Shown piece by piece: positions 8,824 through 17,815 of a DNA stretch of 64,000 nt (position 1 is the stretch's first letter; each line of letters starts with the position of its first letter). The notes under the pieces are model-generated. The model searched no databases and was not told the origin of the DNA. It worked only from the letters and a program-made list of their open reading frames with translations. This stretch comes from an uncultured Oscillospiraceae bacterium (lineage in GTDB: Bacteria; Bacillota; Clostridia; Oscillospirales; Oscillospiraceae): assembly GCA_902497145.1 (NCBI GenBank), contig CABVDR010000002.1:1-64000 (forward strand), written 5' to 3'. The position numbers and the translations under genes were made by a program.

Positions 8824-9564
8824 TTACCAGCGGTTGAAGCCGCGCATCACCAGCACCTGGCTGTTGACGCCCTTACTCATCTCACTGGCCAGGAACAGCG
8901 CACCGTCTGCCACTGTCTCCGTGCTGAACACGTCGCCGCCCGCCTGGAGAATAAACTCTCTCCGCTCCGACTTCTGGAACAGCTCTGTGTCCACCGGTCC
9001 GGGGCAAATGGCATTGATGCGGACATTTTGATTCACCTTACGGATCTCATCGCCCAGTGCCTGCGTAAAGCAGACCACCGCCGCCTTGCTGGCGGAGTAG
9101 GCCACGCTGCCAGGCAGGCCGCGCAAGGCAGCTCCGCTGCCAATGTTGATGATCCGTCCGTATCCGTTCTCCACCATATGGGGAAGGATTGCCTTGGTCA
9201 CCAGCATCACGCTTCTCATGTTGGTGGTCATGATCTCGTCAAATACCTCAATGGGCATTTCCATCAGCGGCATCTCTTTGCTGATACCGGCATTGTTCAC
9301 CAGGATATCAATTTTTCCAAAGTGGGCAATGGCCTTTTCCACTGCGGCAAGCACCTGGTCGTTGTTGGTTACGTCCGCTGTGACGCAGTAGGTCTCTCCG
9401 CCCTGGTCCTGGATCTCTTTGGCCGTCTCTTCCAGCGCTTTCTCATTCCGCCCTACCAGAACAATGGACGCACCATGCTGGGCATATTTAAGCGCAATTC
9501 CTTTGCCGATTCCACGGGCCGCCCCGGTAATAAAGGCTACCCTTCCCTGAAGCATTGCTTCCAT
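8824..9564 (-). CDS. short-chain dehydrogenase/reductase (SDR), copy A
   Basis: A 246-residue classical SDR that probably interconverts a hydroxyl and a keto group on a sugar or sugar acid with NAD(P). It has the nucleotide site TGAARGIG (13-20), NNAG (90-93) and the catalytic Ser143-Tyr156-Lys160 set (YSASK). I chose ATG 9564 because TAAGGAGAG lies just before it. The longer open frame runs back into the preceding gene without a ribosome site. The gene sits between a D-2-hydroxyacid dehydrogenase (13 bp gap) and dhaK, so its product may feed the DhaKL kinase. Annotation as FabG or gluconate 5-dehydrogenase would be over-precise. Confidence 0.85.
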   Translation of the reverse strand: MEAMLQGRVAFITGAARGIGKGIALKYAQHGASIVLVGRNEKALEETAKEIQDQGGETYCVTADVTNNDQVLAAVEKAIAHFGKIDILVNNAGISKEMPLMEMPIEVFDEIMTTNMRSVMLVTKAILPHMVENGYGRIINIGSGAALRGLPGSVAYSASKAAVVCFTQALGDEIRKVNQNVRINAICPGPVDTELFQKSERREFILQAGGDVFSTETVADGALFLASEMSKGVNSQVLVMRGFNRW

Positions 9565-9577
9565 CTGTGCTCTCTCC

Positions 9578-10543
9578 TTACTTCTTGTTGACCCAGAATT
9601 TCGGCTCGCGGCCGGCCAGGGTATCAATGACGTTCTGCGCCGCAACCATGCTGACCTTGTGGTAGGCCTGCTTGGTCTCCGCACCCGTATGGGGGGTCAA
9701 AACCACGTTTTCGCACTGAAGAATGGGGGAATCGCCGGGCAGAGGCTCCACCTCAAAGGCATCCAGCGCCGCACCGGAAATCTTTCCGGACTGGATCGCC
9801 GCTGCAAGGGCATCCAGATCCACCAGCGCACCCCGGGCGGCATTGATCAAATAGGCCCCATCCTTCATAGATGCAATGGTCTCGGCGTCAAACAGGTGGT
9901 GGTTCTCGCTGGTGGCAGGAATGTGCAGGCTGACAACGTCGCAGGTCTGGATCACTTCCTCCTGGCTGACCATCTGCACCCCCAGCTCCTTGGCCGCCGC
10001 CTCATTGGGGAACAGGTCAAAGGCCTTCACTGTCACATCAAAAACAGACAGCTTCTTGGCCACCTGCCGCGCAATGGCGCCAAAGCCCAGCAGGCCCACA
10101 GTCTTGCCTTCCAGCTCCTCACCCATGTAACGGGGCCACTTGCTCTGCTCCATGGCCTTGTGCAGAGGAATAATTCCGCGCAGCACCGCGATGATAAAGC
10201 CAACCGTCAGCTCTGCCACGGCGTTAGAATTCTGCCCGGGGCAGTTGCACACCTTCACGCCGTATTTTGTGGCGTCATCCAGGTTGACATTGTCTACGCC
10301 CACACCAAACTTACACACGCACTTCAGTTTGGGCGCCATCTTAAAGACTTCTTCATTGTAGAAGTCCATGCCGATGATCGCTGCATCAATGTCAGGAATA
10401 ATCTCCGCCAGTTCCTCATGGCTGTATGCCGGGAAGGAGCGGGAGGGATCAAAAATGACTTCGTGTCCATTCGCCTCCAGCAGCTCCCACGCCTGCTTGC
10501 ACAGTGTATCAAAATGCGATGCAGATACCAGTACCTTACCCAT
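9578..10543 (-). CDS. D-2-hydroxyacid dehydrogenase (SerA-like family), copy 1
   Basis: A 321-residue NAD-dependent dehydrogenase that oxidises a D-2-hydroxyacid or reduces a 2-oxoacid. The Rossmann loop is GFGAIA (153-158) and the catalytic trio is Arg237 (AARG), Glu266 (FEVEP) and His285 (TPHTGAE). It lacks the ACT regulatory domain of biosynthetic SerA. The sequence is close in style to the copy at 14783 (GVGVDN, EEVI, ATxEN/THH). It lies between two SDR genes in one transcription unit. An AGAAAGGATG ribosome site supports the start. The substrate is likely a sugar-acid intermediate rather than phosphoglycerate, by context. Confidence 0.85.
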   Translation of the reverse strand: MGKVLVSASHFDTLCKQAWELLEANGHEVIFDPSRSFPAYSHEELAEIIPDIDAAIIGMDFYNEEVFKMAPKLKCVCKFGVGVDNVNLDDATKYGVKVCNCPGQNSNAVAELTVGFIIAVLRGIIPLHKAMEQSKWPRYMGEELEGKTVGLLGFGAIARQVAKKLSVFDVTVKAFDLFPNEAAAKELGVQMVSQEEVIQTCDVVSLHIPATSENHHLFDAETIASMKDGAYLINAARGALVDLDALAAAIQSGKISGAALDAFEVEPLPGDSPILQCENVVLTPHTGAETKQAYHKVSMVAAQNVIDTLAGREPKFWVNKK

Positions 10544-10567
10544 AATAAAACATCCTTTCTTACATCC

Positions 10568-11368
10568 TTAATGATTTTTTGCTGTTTCCTGCGCAAACCG
10601 ATAGGGCATGTCACAGTCCTGCGCTGCGAACTTACCGCCGCTGATCTCCAAATCAATGCCGGTAATATAGCCCGCTGCATCAGAAGCCAAAAATACAATG
10701 GGTTTTGCCAAATCCTCTGGCCGTCCCAGCCGTTTTAATGCGATATCCTTCGTGAACTTTTCTTTATACTGGGCAATCATAGATTCACTGATGGGAGTCA
10801 CGATCATGCCGGGAATATACCCTACAACGCGGATCCCATAGGGAGCCAGAGCGCTTGCTGTTGATTTGGTCATATTGGACACCGCCGCCTTGGCCGCCGC
10901 ATACAGCACCCCGTTGGCATGGGGAATTTTGGCGCAAAAGCTGGAGGCATTGATAATCACGCCTCCGCCTTGGCCGCGCATAATTTCCCCGGCAATTTGC
11001 GTGCCGTCAAACACCGCCTTCAGGTTGATTGAGATTACCCGGTTCCAATCGTCCTGGGTGAATTCCAAAAACGGTTTATCCACAGCAACGCCGGCGTTAT
11101 TGATCCAAACATCCAGCGCCCCGAACTTTTTGTACACTCCCTGGGCAAACGCCCTCAGCGCCGCGGTATCGGTTACATCACAGCTCTCATAGTAGACGTG
11201 GTCTCCGTACGTTCCCGCCTCTGCCTGCAGCTGCTTGAGCGGCTCAATCCGCCGTCCCAAAACCGCTACCGTCGCGCCTTCCTTTAAAAACTCCAGCGCT
11301 GCGCTGCGTCCGATTCCGGTTCCGCCCCCGGTGATCACGACCACTTTTCCCTGTAAACCTAATTCCAT
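10568..11368 (-). CDS. short-chain dehydrogenase/reductase (SDR), copy B
   Basis: A 266-residue classical SDR with TGGGTGIG (13-20), INNAG (89-93), the active Ser near 142, and Tyr156/Lys160 (YAAAK). It is the first gene after the hairpin that follows the TRAP binding-protein gene, and is followed 24 bp later by the D-2-hydroxyacid dehydrogenase. Having two different SDRs in one operon suggests two sequential redox steps or an epimerisation through a keto intermediate. Arg40 in LGRR hints at NADP preference, but this is not decisive. The start is preceded by AGGTGA. Confidence 0.85.
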   Translation of the reverse strand: MELGLQGKVVVITGGGTGIGRSAALEFLKEGATVAVLGRRIEPLKQLQAEAGTYGDHVYYESCDVTDTAALRAFAQGVYKKFGALDVWINNAGVAVDKPFLEFTQDDWNRVISINLKAVFDGTQIAGEIMRGQGGGVIINASSFCAKIPHANGVLYAAAKAAVSNMTKSTASALAPYGIRVVGYIPGMIVTPISESMIAQYKEKFTKDIALKRLGRPEDLAKPIVFLASDAAGYITGIDLEISGGKFAAQDCDMPYRFAQETAKNH

Positions 11369-11388
11369 AGAGATTTCACCTATTTCAT

Positions 11389-11424
11389 AAAAAAAGCGAC
11401 ACCCGTGTTGCCGGGTGTCGCTTT
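11389..11424 (-). terminator. terminator or partial read-through hairpin after dctP
   Basis: AAAGCGACACCCG (11393-11405) and CGGGTGTCGCTTT (11412-11424) pair perfectly around 6 bases, followed by a T-run on the minus strand. It separates the TRAP genes from the enzyme genes that continue in the same direction. I see no clear promoter between it and the SDR start. Confidence 0.8.
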
Positions 11425-11457
11425 GCCTTATTCCTTTACAAGGAATCCCGGCTCAAA

Positions 11458-12624
11458 TTAATAACCAAAGGTGGTGCGGATATCCTCAATGATAGACGCA
11501 TAAGCGGGATTGCTCATGTAGTTGGCTTCCACCATCTCATTTGCGCTCTCATAGAAGGCATCCATGTCCAGATCAGACTGCTCAACAAAAGTCACACCAG
11601 CATCGATCATAATCTGCTCGGACTCCTTCTGGAAGTCCAGGATCTTCTCGTGGTAGTAGTTGCCCTGGTACTTATCCAGCAGACCCAGGAAGAGGGCCTT
11701 GTAATCATCGGGAAGTGCGTTCCAGCTGTCCGCATTGGTGTAGTAGCCGGAAACCAGGTAGCAGTGGTCAGTGCGATAATAGGTGTCCAGAACCTCGTAG
11801 AACTTACCGTCAACGGTGTTGGCCACGGGGTTATCCTGGCCCTGAACAACGCCGGTCTGCAGGGCGGTGTACAGCTCAGTGTAGGCCACGGGCACGGGGG
11901 TAGCGCCCAGGCTGGTGATAACATCCTGCCACACCTTGGGCTCCATGGAGCGGACCTTCACGCCCTGAGCTCTCAGCTCATCGGGGCTGCTGATCTGAGG
12001 CACGCCCTTGGTGGACAGGCAGCGGGAACCGGTGCAGTTGAAGCCCAGAGTAACCAGGCCGGAGGCATCCTCCAGCTGCTTGTACAGGTCGGAGGCAATG
12101 TCGCTGGTGGTCAGGTAGTTCAGCTCGTCCAGCTCGCTGTGGAACAGGTAGGGCAGAGCGAACACGCCAAAGGTCTCAACATAGGTGGGCATGTTGGTAA
12201 CGTTGGAGGTAACGAACTGCACCGTATTGTTACGGGTCAGCTCAACGGCCTCGTTCTCGCTGCCCAGCTCGGAGTTGTAGAAGATATCCAGAGTAAAGTT
12301 TCCGTTGGTGCGCTCAGCCAGCTCCTCGCCGATCAGCGCCATGGCCTTGGACTGGGGGTTGTCCTCAACCAGGCAGCAGGCAACCGTCCAAGTAACCTTA
12401 TCGGTGGAGGTAATCTCAACATCCACGTCAGGCTGGGGATCGCCGTCCCGATAAACGACCGTGCAGGGATACTGGTCGTTGGGATCGTACACGAACTCCT
12501 CTTCCTTGGCGGAGGTATCACCGCTGCTTCCGCCGGAGGTGTTGCCTTGGGACATGCTGCAAGAGGTGGCCGTGGCCAGCATGGTCAACGCGAGTGCAAG
12601 GGCAATGCTCTTCTTCACTTTCAT
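11458..12624 (-). CDS. dctP: TRAP transporter substrate-binding lipoprotein
   Basis: A 388-residue periplasm-equivalent binding protein (DctP/TAXI class DctP). A type II signal peptide ends in TATSC, so Cys21 would be lipidated and anchor the protein outside the membrane. A Gly/Ser-rich linker follows. Typical DctP motifs are present: FGVFALPYLF, GVKVRSMEPKVWQDVITSLGATPVPVAYTELYTALQTGVVQGQDNP in overlapping parts, and the carboxylate-binding Arg in KVRSM. The start is ATG 12624 with AAGGAGAA upstream. Extending the frame 66 codons earlier has no support. With dctM and dctQ it forms a complete transporter for a carboxylated solute, consistent with sugar acid uptake. Confidence 0.93.
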   Translation of the reverse strand: MKVKKSIALALALTMLATATSCSMSQGNTSGGSSGDTSAKEEEFVYDPNDQYPCTVVYRDGDPQPDVDVEITSTDKVTWTVACCLVEDNPQSKAMALIGEELAERTNGNFTLDIFYNSELGSENEAVELTRNNTVQFVTSNVTNMPTYVETFGVFALPYLFHSELDELNYLTTSDIASDLYKQLEDASGLVTLGFNCTGSRCLSTKGVPQISSPDELRAQGVKVRSMEPKVWQDVITSLGATPVPVAYTELYTALQTGVVQGQDNPVANTVDGKFYEVLDTYYRTDHCYLVSGYYTNADSWNALPDDYKALFLGLLDKYQGNYYHEKILDFQKESEQIMIDAGVTFVEQSDLDMDAFYESANEMVEANYMSNPAYASIIEDIRTTFGY

Positions 12625-12725
12625 TTTAAATTCTCCTTCCATATTTTCTCTCTCACGTATCTTGAGAGTGTGCGCGCAAACAAAATATCTGCGATTTGTA
12701 ACTGTTCTGTACCGACCGTGCGGAA

Positions 12726-14021
12726 TTACCACACCTCGTAGCCGAGCATGACAGGAATGGCAAGGGTAACCGGCTCGAACAGCGTGACGACCAGCAGGGC
12801 AATAAACATGGGCAGCAGCCACGGAATTACGTATTTGACCACCTTATTGAAGTGGACTCCCGTAGAACCGGAGAGCATAAACAGGGACTGCCCGTAAGGA
12901 GGTGTCATCAGGCCAATCATCAGGTTCAGCACAACCACAACGCCCAGGTGGATGGGGCTGATGCCGGCGGCATCGGTCAGGGGCTTGAAGATGGGAACCA
13001 GAAGCATGATCGTGGGGGTAGAGTCCAGAATCATGCCGAAGAACAGCAGGATGACGTCGATCAGCAGCAGGATAATCCACTTATTATCGGTAATGGAAGT
13101 AATGGCCGTGTACATCTTGTCGCCCAGGTGCTCAAACTGAAGCACCCAGCCAAACAGGGAGGCGGAAGAAACGATTGCCAGGGCAGGAACGATGGTAGAC
13201 ACCGTCTCGCTTACCACCACACGCAGATGCTTCACCGGCATATCGCGGTAAATGAAGCAAACTACCAGGATACAGTAGGCAATGGCGATACAAGAAGCCT
13301 CAGTGGGGGTGAAGTAGCCGGACATGATGCCGCCCATGATGACCACGGGGAGCAGCAGAGCAAAGAAGCTGCGCTTAATGGTTCCACCCAGCTGGCGCAG
13401 GGTCGCACGCTTATGTACCTTATAGCCTCTCCGCTTAGAGACAATAAACACGGCAATGCACAGGATGATGCCGATCACGATGCCGGGGCCGATGCCTGCC
13501 ATGAACAGGGTACCAACGGATACGGAGGCCGCCGAACCATACACAACCATGGGGATGGAAGGGGGAACGATGGGGCCCATGGTGGCGGACGCCGCGGTCA
13601 CGCCGAAGATGACATCATCATCATAGCCCTCATCACGCATGGCCTTGATCTCAACGCTGCCCAGACCACCCACGTCAGCCAGGGCGGAACCGGACATGCC
13701 GGAGAACAGGAAGGATGCAAACACGTTTACGTACGCCAGACCGCCGGGGAAATGTCCAAGCAGCGCCCGGCAGAAGCTGAACAGACGATCGGTAATTCCG
13801 CCGTTGTTCATTACAATACCGGCGGCCATGAACATGGGGATGGCCAGCAGCACGAAGCTGTCCAGGCTGCCATACATCTTTGCCATGATGGCCATGTTAT
13901 CAATTCCGCCATGCAGGAAACAGTAAGAAATACCACTGGTCAGCAGAGCCATGTAGATGGGAGCGCCGCAGGCCAGGAACACCACGAAAATGGCTAAATA
14001 TACCCAAAATGCAAGACTCAT
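12726..14021 (-). CDS. dctM: TRAP transporter large permease subunit
   Basis: A 431-residue polytopic membrane protein of about 12 hydrophobic segments. Family signatures include SGMSGSALADVGGLGSVE, GVTAASATMGPIVPPSIPMV, and LMIGLMTPPYGQSLF near the end. It couples Na+ flux to movement of the solute delivered by DctP. It overlaps the dctQ stop by 4 bases (ATGA), so translation is coupled. A 101-base gap separates it from dctP. Confidence 0.95.
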   Translation of the reverse strand: MSLAFWVYLAIFVVFLACGAPIYMALLTSGISYCFLHGGIDNMAIMAKMYGSLDSFVLLAIPMFMAAGIVMNNGGITDRLFSFCRALLGHFPGGLAYVNVFASFLFSGMSGSALADVGGLGSVEIKAMRDEGYDDDVIFGVTAASATMGPIVPPSIPMVVYGSAASVSVGTLFMAGIGPGIVIGIILCIAVFIVSKRRGYKVHKRATLRQLGGTIKRSFFALLLPVVIMGGIMSGYFTPTEASCIAIAYCILVVCFIYRDMPVKHLRVVVSETVSTIVPALAIVSSASLFGWVLQFEHLGDKMYTAITSITDNKWIILLLIDVILLFFGMILDSTPTIMLLVPIFKPLTDAAGISPIHLGVVVVLNLMIGLMTPPYGQSLFMLSGSTGVHFNKVVKYVIPWLLPMFIALLVVTLFEPVTLAIPVMLGYEVW

Positions 14022-14518
14022 GCCTCTTCCTCCAATCTCTTTCCGCCTGCCCGGAATTCAGGAATGTGCTCTAAGAACATTTTCTGCAGGGAACGCAGTA
14101 CATTCAAGCAAGCGCTCAGGGGAATGACGAAGGCCACCAGGCCCTTGTTCAGCTGCAGCGCATAGGTCTTTGCACCGGAGCTGTACCCCACATATTCCGC
14201 GCCATAAATGGCAATCCAAATGAACACTGCGATGGTTACAAGATCCCAAAAGATGGTTACACCAGAGGCAAACTTCGGACCGAACTTGTCCGGCAGAATG
14301 GTTACCCGGATGTGCTTATCATACTTTGTACCAAAAGACATGCCCAGGAAAATCATCCAAACAAACGACAGACGAGCGGCCTCTTCTGTCCAGGAGATGG
14401 GTGATCCGAACAGTCGGGTGATAATTCCTGATAGCACTACAACAAACATTACGACAAACAGGATGCCCATACAAACCCGCTCAAAATGGGCGTCCAGTGC
14501 CTTCAAAATTCCCTTCAC
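14018..14518 (-). CDS. dctQ: TRAP transporter small permease subunit
   Basis: A 166-residue protein with four hydrophobic helices and the DctQ pattern SWTEEAARLSFVWMIFLGMS. It forms the membrane complex with DctM. The start is GTG 14518, eight bases after GAGGAGGT. It is the first gene of the operon dctQ-dctM-dctP and probably the enzyme genes beyond. Confidence 0.93.
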   Translation of the reverse strand: MKGILKALDAHFERVCMGILFVVMFVVVLSGIITRLFGSPISWTEEAARLSFVWMIFLGMSFGTKYDKHIRVTILPDKFGPKFASGVTIFWDLVTIAVFIWIAIYGAEYVGYSSGAKTYALQLNKGLVAFVIPLSACLNVLRSLQKMFLEHIPEFRAGGKRLEEEA

Positions 14519-14607
14519 ACTTCTACCTCCTCTAGTTTTTGCTGGCGTCAGGATCTCTGTATAAATTGCATAGATATTTCCTTCAGCTCTCCCTCAGCTT
14601 GTCTATT

Positions 14608-14636
14608 ATGTTATCACAATCCCCCTTCCTTGTAAA
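14608..14636 (-). promoter_or_regulatory. sigma-A promoter of the dctQMP operon
   Basis: On the minus strand TTTACA (14636-14631), 17 bp, TAACAT (14613-14608). The predicted start of transcription is about 80 bp before dctQ. The 150 bases beyond it, up to the stop at 14783, are AT-rich and contain no gene. Confidence 0.6.
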
Positions 14637-14782
14637 GCAAACTGAGTAACAGAAATACAGGCTCTCCGGTTCTCCATTAGAGAACGCACCCTACATTTTT
14701 CCCGTCCATTTTTATATATTACTTACATATTCGTAAATATATACAATTTTCGATTCTCTAATTGTGGAAATTTACAGCGCAT

Positions 14783-15733
14783 TCAAGCCAAACGATTCTG
14801 TGGTTTCCTCCCGCTGAACACGTCCAAAACCGCCTGGGCAGTCACTAACCCAGTCTGTCTCCAACTCTCGTAGGACTCCGCTGCAACATGAGGTGTGCAC
14901 AAATAATTTTCATATTGGAACAAGGGCATATCGGCAGTCGGAGGCTCATGCTCAAATACATCCGCAGCGTAGCCGCACAATTTCCCTGACTCCAAGGCCG
15001 AACATATTGCCTGTTCGTCCACAACCGAGCCCCGGGCCGTGTTAATCAGGCATGCTCCCTCTTTCATCATTTCCAGAGTTTCCTTGCAAATCGTATGATG
15101 GGTCTCCGGTGTTGCGGGCAGATGCAGGCTGAGAATATCCGCCCGCCGGATGACCTCCTCTTGCGAAAGCATGGTCACACCCAGCTCCCGCGCTTGCTCG
15201 GCATTGGGAAATTTGTCATATGCTACCAGCTCCACATGGAACGGCTCCAGCAGCTGAGCCACTCTTCTTCCCACCGCGCCAAAGCCAAGCAGACCCACCG
15301 TTTTTCCCTTTAACTCGTGGTGCATGACACGGGGCCAGGTTCCCTTTCGGCACGCCCGGTCACACATGCCCACATGCCGCAAGCTGCAAAGGATCAGCAT
15401 CACGGCGTGCTCAGCCACCGAATTGCTGTTCACTCCAGGACTGTTGCATACCACCACCCCACGGGAAGCGCATTCCTTCAGGTTGATATTGTCCACGCCC
15501 ACACCGAACCGGGCAAGCACCTTCAAATTCGGCGCCAGATCCAGCAAGGGCGCATCCCATTCATCCACGCCTACGATTGCGCCATCAATGTCCGCCACCA
15601 GATCCTTCAGATCCTCAAATCCCATGGGACGTCCCAACTGGTTGCAGATCACTTCGCACCCGTTTTTCTCCAGCAGTTCAATGGCTTCCTGGCACAAAGA
15701 ACTATAATTCGGCAAGGCAGAGAGAACCTTCAT
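14783..15733 (-). CDS. D-2-hydroxyacid dehydrogenase (SerA-like family), copy 2
   Basis: A 316-residue NAD-dependent dehydrogenase with GFGAVG (150-155) and catalytic Arg234, Glu263 and His282. It lacks an ACT domain. It is recognisably a paralogue of the gene at 9578, sharing VLSALPNYSSLCQEA-like and GVGVDNINL segments at the same positions. It lies between the dapA-like gene and the TRAP operon, all on the minus strand, with a terminator before it and AAAGGGGTG before its start. It is probably part of the same sugar-acid route. The substrate is not known. Confidence 0.85.
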   Translation of the reverse strand: MKVLSALPNYSSLCQEAIELLEKNGCEVICNQLGRPMGFEDLKDLVADIDGAIVGVDEWDAPLLDLAPNLKVLARFGVGVDNINLKECASRGVVVCNSPGVNSNSVAEHAVMLILCSLRHVGMCDRACRKGTWPRVMHHELKGKTVGLLGFGAVGRRVAQLLEPFHVELVAYDKFPNAEQARELGVTMLSQEEVIRRADILSLHLPATPETHHTICKETLEMMKEGACLINTARGSVVDEQAICSALESGKLCGYAADVFEHEPPTADMPLFQYENYLCTPHVAAESYESWRQTGLVTAQAVLDVFSGRKPQNRLA

Positions 15734-15810
15734 CTTTTTCTACACCCCTTTTTACGCATGTTTCCTGTCTAAAAACTCTTAACCGCTCCCCATTTTATCC
15801 TTTGCGGGGG

Positions 15811-15853
15811 CAAAAACGCCCTGGTGCAATGTTGAAGCATTCCACCAGGGCGT
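15811..15853 (-). terminator. terminator after the dapA-like gene
   Basis: ACGCCCTGGTG (15816-15826) pairs with CACCAGGGCGT (15843-15853), extended inward by AATG/CATT. T5 follows on the minus strand. Confidence 0.85.
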
Positions 15854-15871
15854 CCTCAATACTTTGTCAGA

Positions 15872-16777
15872 TTACACGTTCACCTGACGGTAGTTCATCT
15901 TCTTCATGGTCTCCAGCAGCTTCGCTTCCTGCTCCGCAGTCAGATTCTCCATGGGACGGCGCATCTTGCTGGTGGCAATCACACCCTCATCCTTCAGGAT
16001 CACCTTGTAAGCCGCAATATTGTTGATCTCACACATAATGGCATTCAGAACATTGGTCTTGCGCTGGTATTTGGTGGCCAGATCATAGTCTTTGGCCTGA
16101 ATTGCGTTCCAGATGGCTACATAGTGCTCGGGGATGCACATGGAGTTGCCGGAAACGGTACCCTCGCCGCCTACCGCGCACAGAGCCTCAAACAGGTGGT
16201 CAGGACCAACCAACACGCTGAAGGTCTCATCCCGAATCAGCATGAACTGCTGCAGCTTTGTAAAGTCGGGATAGCTGTACTTGATGCCCACCACGTTGGG
16301 GCACTTCTCGGCGATCTTTTCCGCGGTGGCAGGATTGATGTCATTGATGGCATTCTGAGGAATGCTGTACAGGTAAATGGGGAAATCCTTGGGCACGCTG
16401 TTGGATACTGCCTCATAAAAATCCACCAGACCCTGATCGCTCATCTTATAAAACACAGGAGTGACAACACCGATGCCGTCCGCGCCGATCTTCACAGCAT
16501 GCTGAGCCAGCTCAATGGTGTCGGCCAGATTCCAAGCGCCAACCTGTACGAACACGGGAACACGGTGTGCGGTATGCTCCACAACCGTCTCTGCCACCAG
16601 CTTGCGCTCTTCCACGGTCAGATACATCATCTCGCCGGTGGTTCCGCAGGGATACAAGCAATGCAGCCCATTGTTGATGCAATGGTCTGTCAGTTTCTTC
16701 AGGCTTTCCACATCAATCTTGTCATCCTCGGTCAGGGGGGTGACAATGGGAACAACCGCGCCAAACAACTTCTTCAT
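15872..16777 (-). CDS. DapA/NAL-family class I aldolase (2-keto-3-deoxy acid type)
   Basis: A 301-residue barrel enzyme that makes or breaks a C-C bond to pyruvate through a Schiff base. Key residues are seen: the GTTGE substrate loop (45-49), Tyr137 in LYSIPQ and the Schiff-base Lys166 in GIKYS. The family contains dihydrodipicolinate synthase, N-acetylneuraminate lyase and 2-keto-3-deoxygluconate aldolases. With sugar kinases, a TRAP transporter and hydroxyacid dehydrogenases next to it, a catabolic 2-keto-3-deoxy sugar acid aldolase is more likely than lysine synthesis. It appears to be a single-gene unit with its own promoter and terminator. GAAGGAGAG precedes the start. Confidence 0.85.
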   Translation of the reverse strand: MKKLFGAVVPIVTPLTEDDKIDVESLKKLTDHCINNGLHCLYPCGTTGEMMYLTVEERKLVAETVVEHTAHRVPVFVQVGAWNLADTIELAQHAVKIGADGIGVVTPVFYKMSDQGLVDFYEAVSNSVPKDFPIYLYSIPQNAINDINPATAEKIAEKCPNVVGIKYSYPDFTKLQQFMLIRDETFSVLVGPDHLFEALCAVGGEGTVSGNSMCIPEHYVAIWNAIQAKDYDLATKYQRKTNVLNAIMCEINNIAAYKVILKDEGVIATSKMRRPMENLTAEQEAKLLETMKKMNYRQVNV

Positions 16778-16930
16778 GGGAATCTCTCCTTCATTTTTTA
16801 TTGTAAGGGGCTTGAATCACACACACGCTCTTCCAAAATTTCCCCAGAAATTCCATGGAAAAGACCGTAAATTCAGTCCCTCAGAATGTGTCGTCTTTTA
16901 CCTCAAAAAACGCACATCATCCATTCGGCT

Positions 16931-16987
16931 AAATAATAATACCATTTTCACGCATATGTCAACGCTCACTTTTGTCAGAAATGACAA
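16931..16987 (-). promoter_or_regulatory. promoter of the dapA-like gene with upstream inverted repeat
   Basis: TTGACA (16962-16957) with TATTAT 18 bp downstream on the minus strand. Just upstream of the -35 lies a perfect inverted repeat, TTGTCA-GAAA-TGACAA (16972-16987), a candidate regulator site. The first ten bases of the promoter (TTGACATATG) recur in the isomerase promoter at 20369. Confidence 0.6.
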
Positions 16988-17081
16988 TCGTGATACTTCA
17001 CAAGATTGCAGAATGAAAGCTGGTATTTCCTCCAAAGTTTGGCCGGTTTTGCCGGGGGAGCGTTCATCATATGGATACCGG

Positions 17082-17107
17082 AAAAATCGCCGTCTGCGCA
17101 TACGGCG
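17082..17107 (-). terminator. terminator after the second dhaKL operon
   Basis: CGCCGT (17088-17093) pairs with ACGGCG (17102-17107), with T5 after it on the minus strand, 60 bases past the dhaL stop. A GCCGC/GCGGC stem with T5 on the other strand overlaps this GC-rich stretch. Confidence 0.55.
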
Positions 17108-17164
17108 GCCGCGCAGCTGCGCCAGCGGCTTTTTCCCCGGCTGTACGCCCCCCCAAAGTTCTTG

Positions 17165-17803
17165 TTACAGCAGCTGCTGAATCTTGTCCGCCATGGCTGT
17201 CAAAATGATACAGCAGGAGGTAGCTCCGGCATCCAGCACCCCCCGGGAGCGCTCGCCCAGACGGCTGGAGCGGCCAAACTTAGCCACCATATCCTTGGTG
17301 GAGTCCCGGCCTGCCAGCGCGGCCTTCTTCATCTCCTCCAAAGCGTCTGCAAAGGGCTTGGACTCGGCCGCAGCCCGCTCCAACACATCCACGGAGGGAG
17401 ACAGCGTGTCCACCAGGGTCTTATCGCCTACCTGAGCCTCCACAATCTCCTGCAAGCCGTCCAGTCCGGCCCGGAGCATGTGTGCCAGGGTAGGCAGATC
17501 GATCTCCTCCGCGTCGTCGGCCGCCTCAGCCATGTCAATAAAGATGGTCCCATAGATGGGGCCCATGGACCCGCCAATCTCGGTGAGCAGAATGGTCCCC
17601 AACTCATCCAGGCCCTCAGAGAAGCTAATCTCCTGGTCGGCAAAGCGCTTTTCAAAAACGGTGAACCCCTTGGCCATATTCATCCCATGGTCGCCGTCTC
17701 CGATCAGCCCGTCTACTTCCCCCAAGAAATCCTTGTTGTCCTGGATGGCTTTTACCATGGCCAGCAAAATGGGCTTACCAGCCTGATTTTTAAAACACTC
17801 CAT
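17165..17803 (-). CDS. dhaL: DhaL-type kinase subunit (DAK2 domain), copy 2
   Basis: A 212-residue nucleotide-binding kinase subunit. Its metal-nucleotide site at residues 31-40 is the complete DGLIGDGDHG (Asp31, Asp36, Asp38, His39), unlike copy 1 where His39 is Leu. It also has GGSMGPIYGT and VGDKTLVDTL as expected. It follows dhaK copy 2 by 12 bp and ends the operon isomerase-dhaK-dhaL. An isomerase upstream suggests the kinase phosphorylates the ketose formed by that isomerase. No DhaM is visible. Confidence 0.92.
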   Translation of the reverse strand: MECFKNQAGKPILLAMVKAIQDNKDFLGEVDGLIGDGDHGMNMAKGFTVFEKRFADQEISFSEGLDELGTILLTEIGGSMGPIYGTIFIDMAEAADDAEEIDLPTLAHMLRAGLDGLQEIVEAQVGDKTLVDTLSPSVDVLERAAAESKPFADALEEMKKAALAGRDSTKDMVAKFGRSSRLGERSRGVLDAGATSCCIILTAMADKIQQLL

Positions 17804-17815
17804 GCCGCTTCCTCC

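Noticed and set aside
12852..13997. 381-codon frame opposite dctM
   Set aside because: His/Asn-rich shadow of a conserved permease gene.
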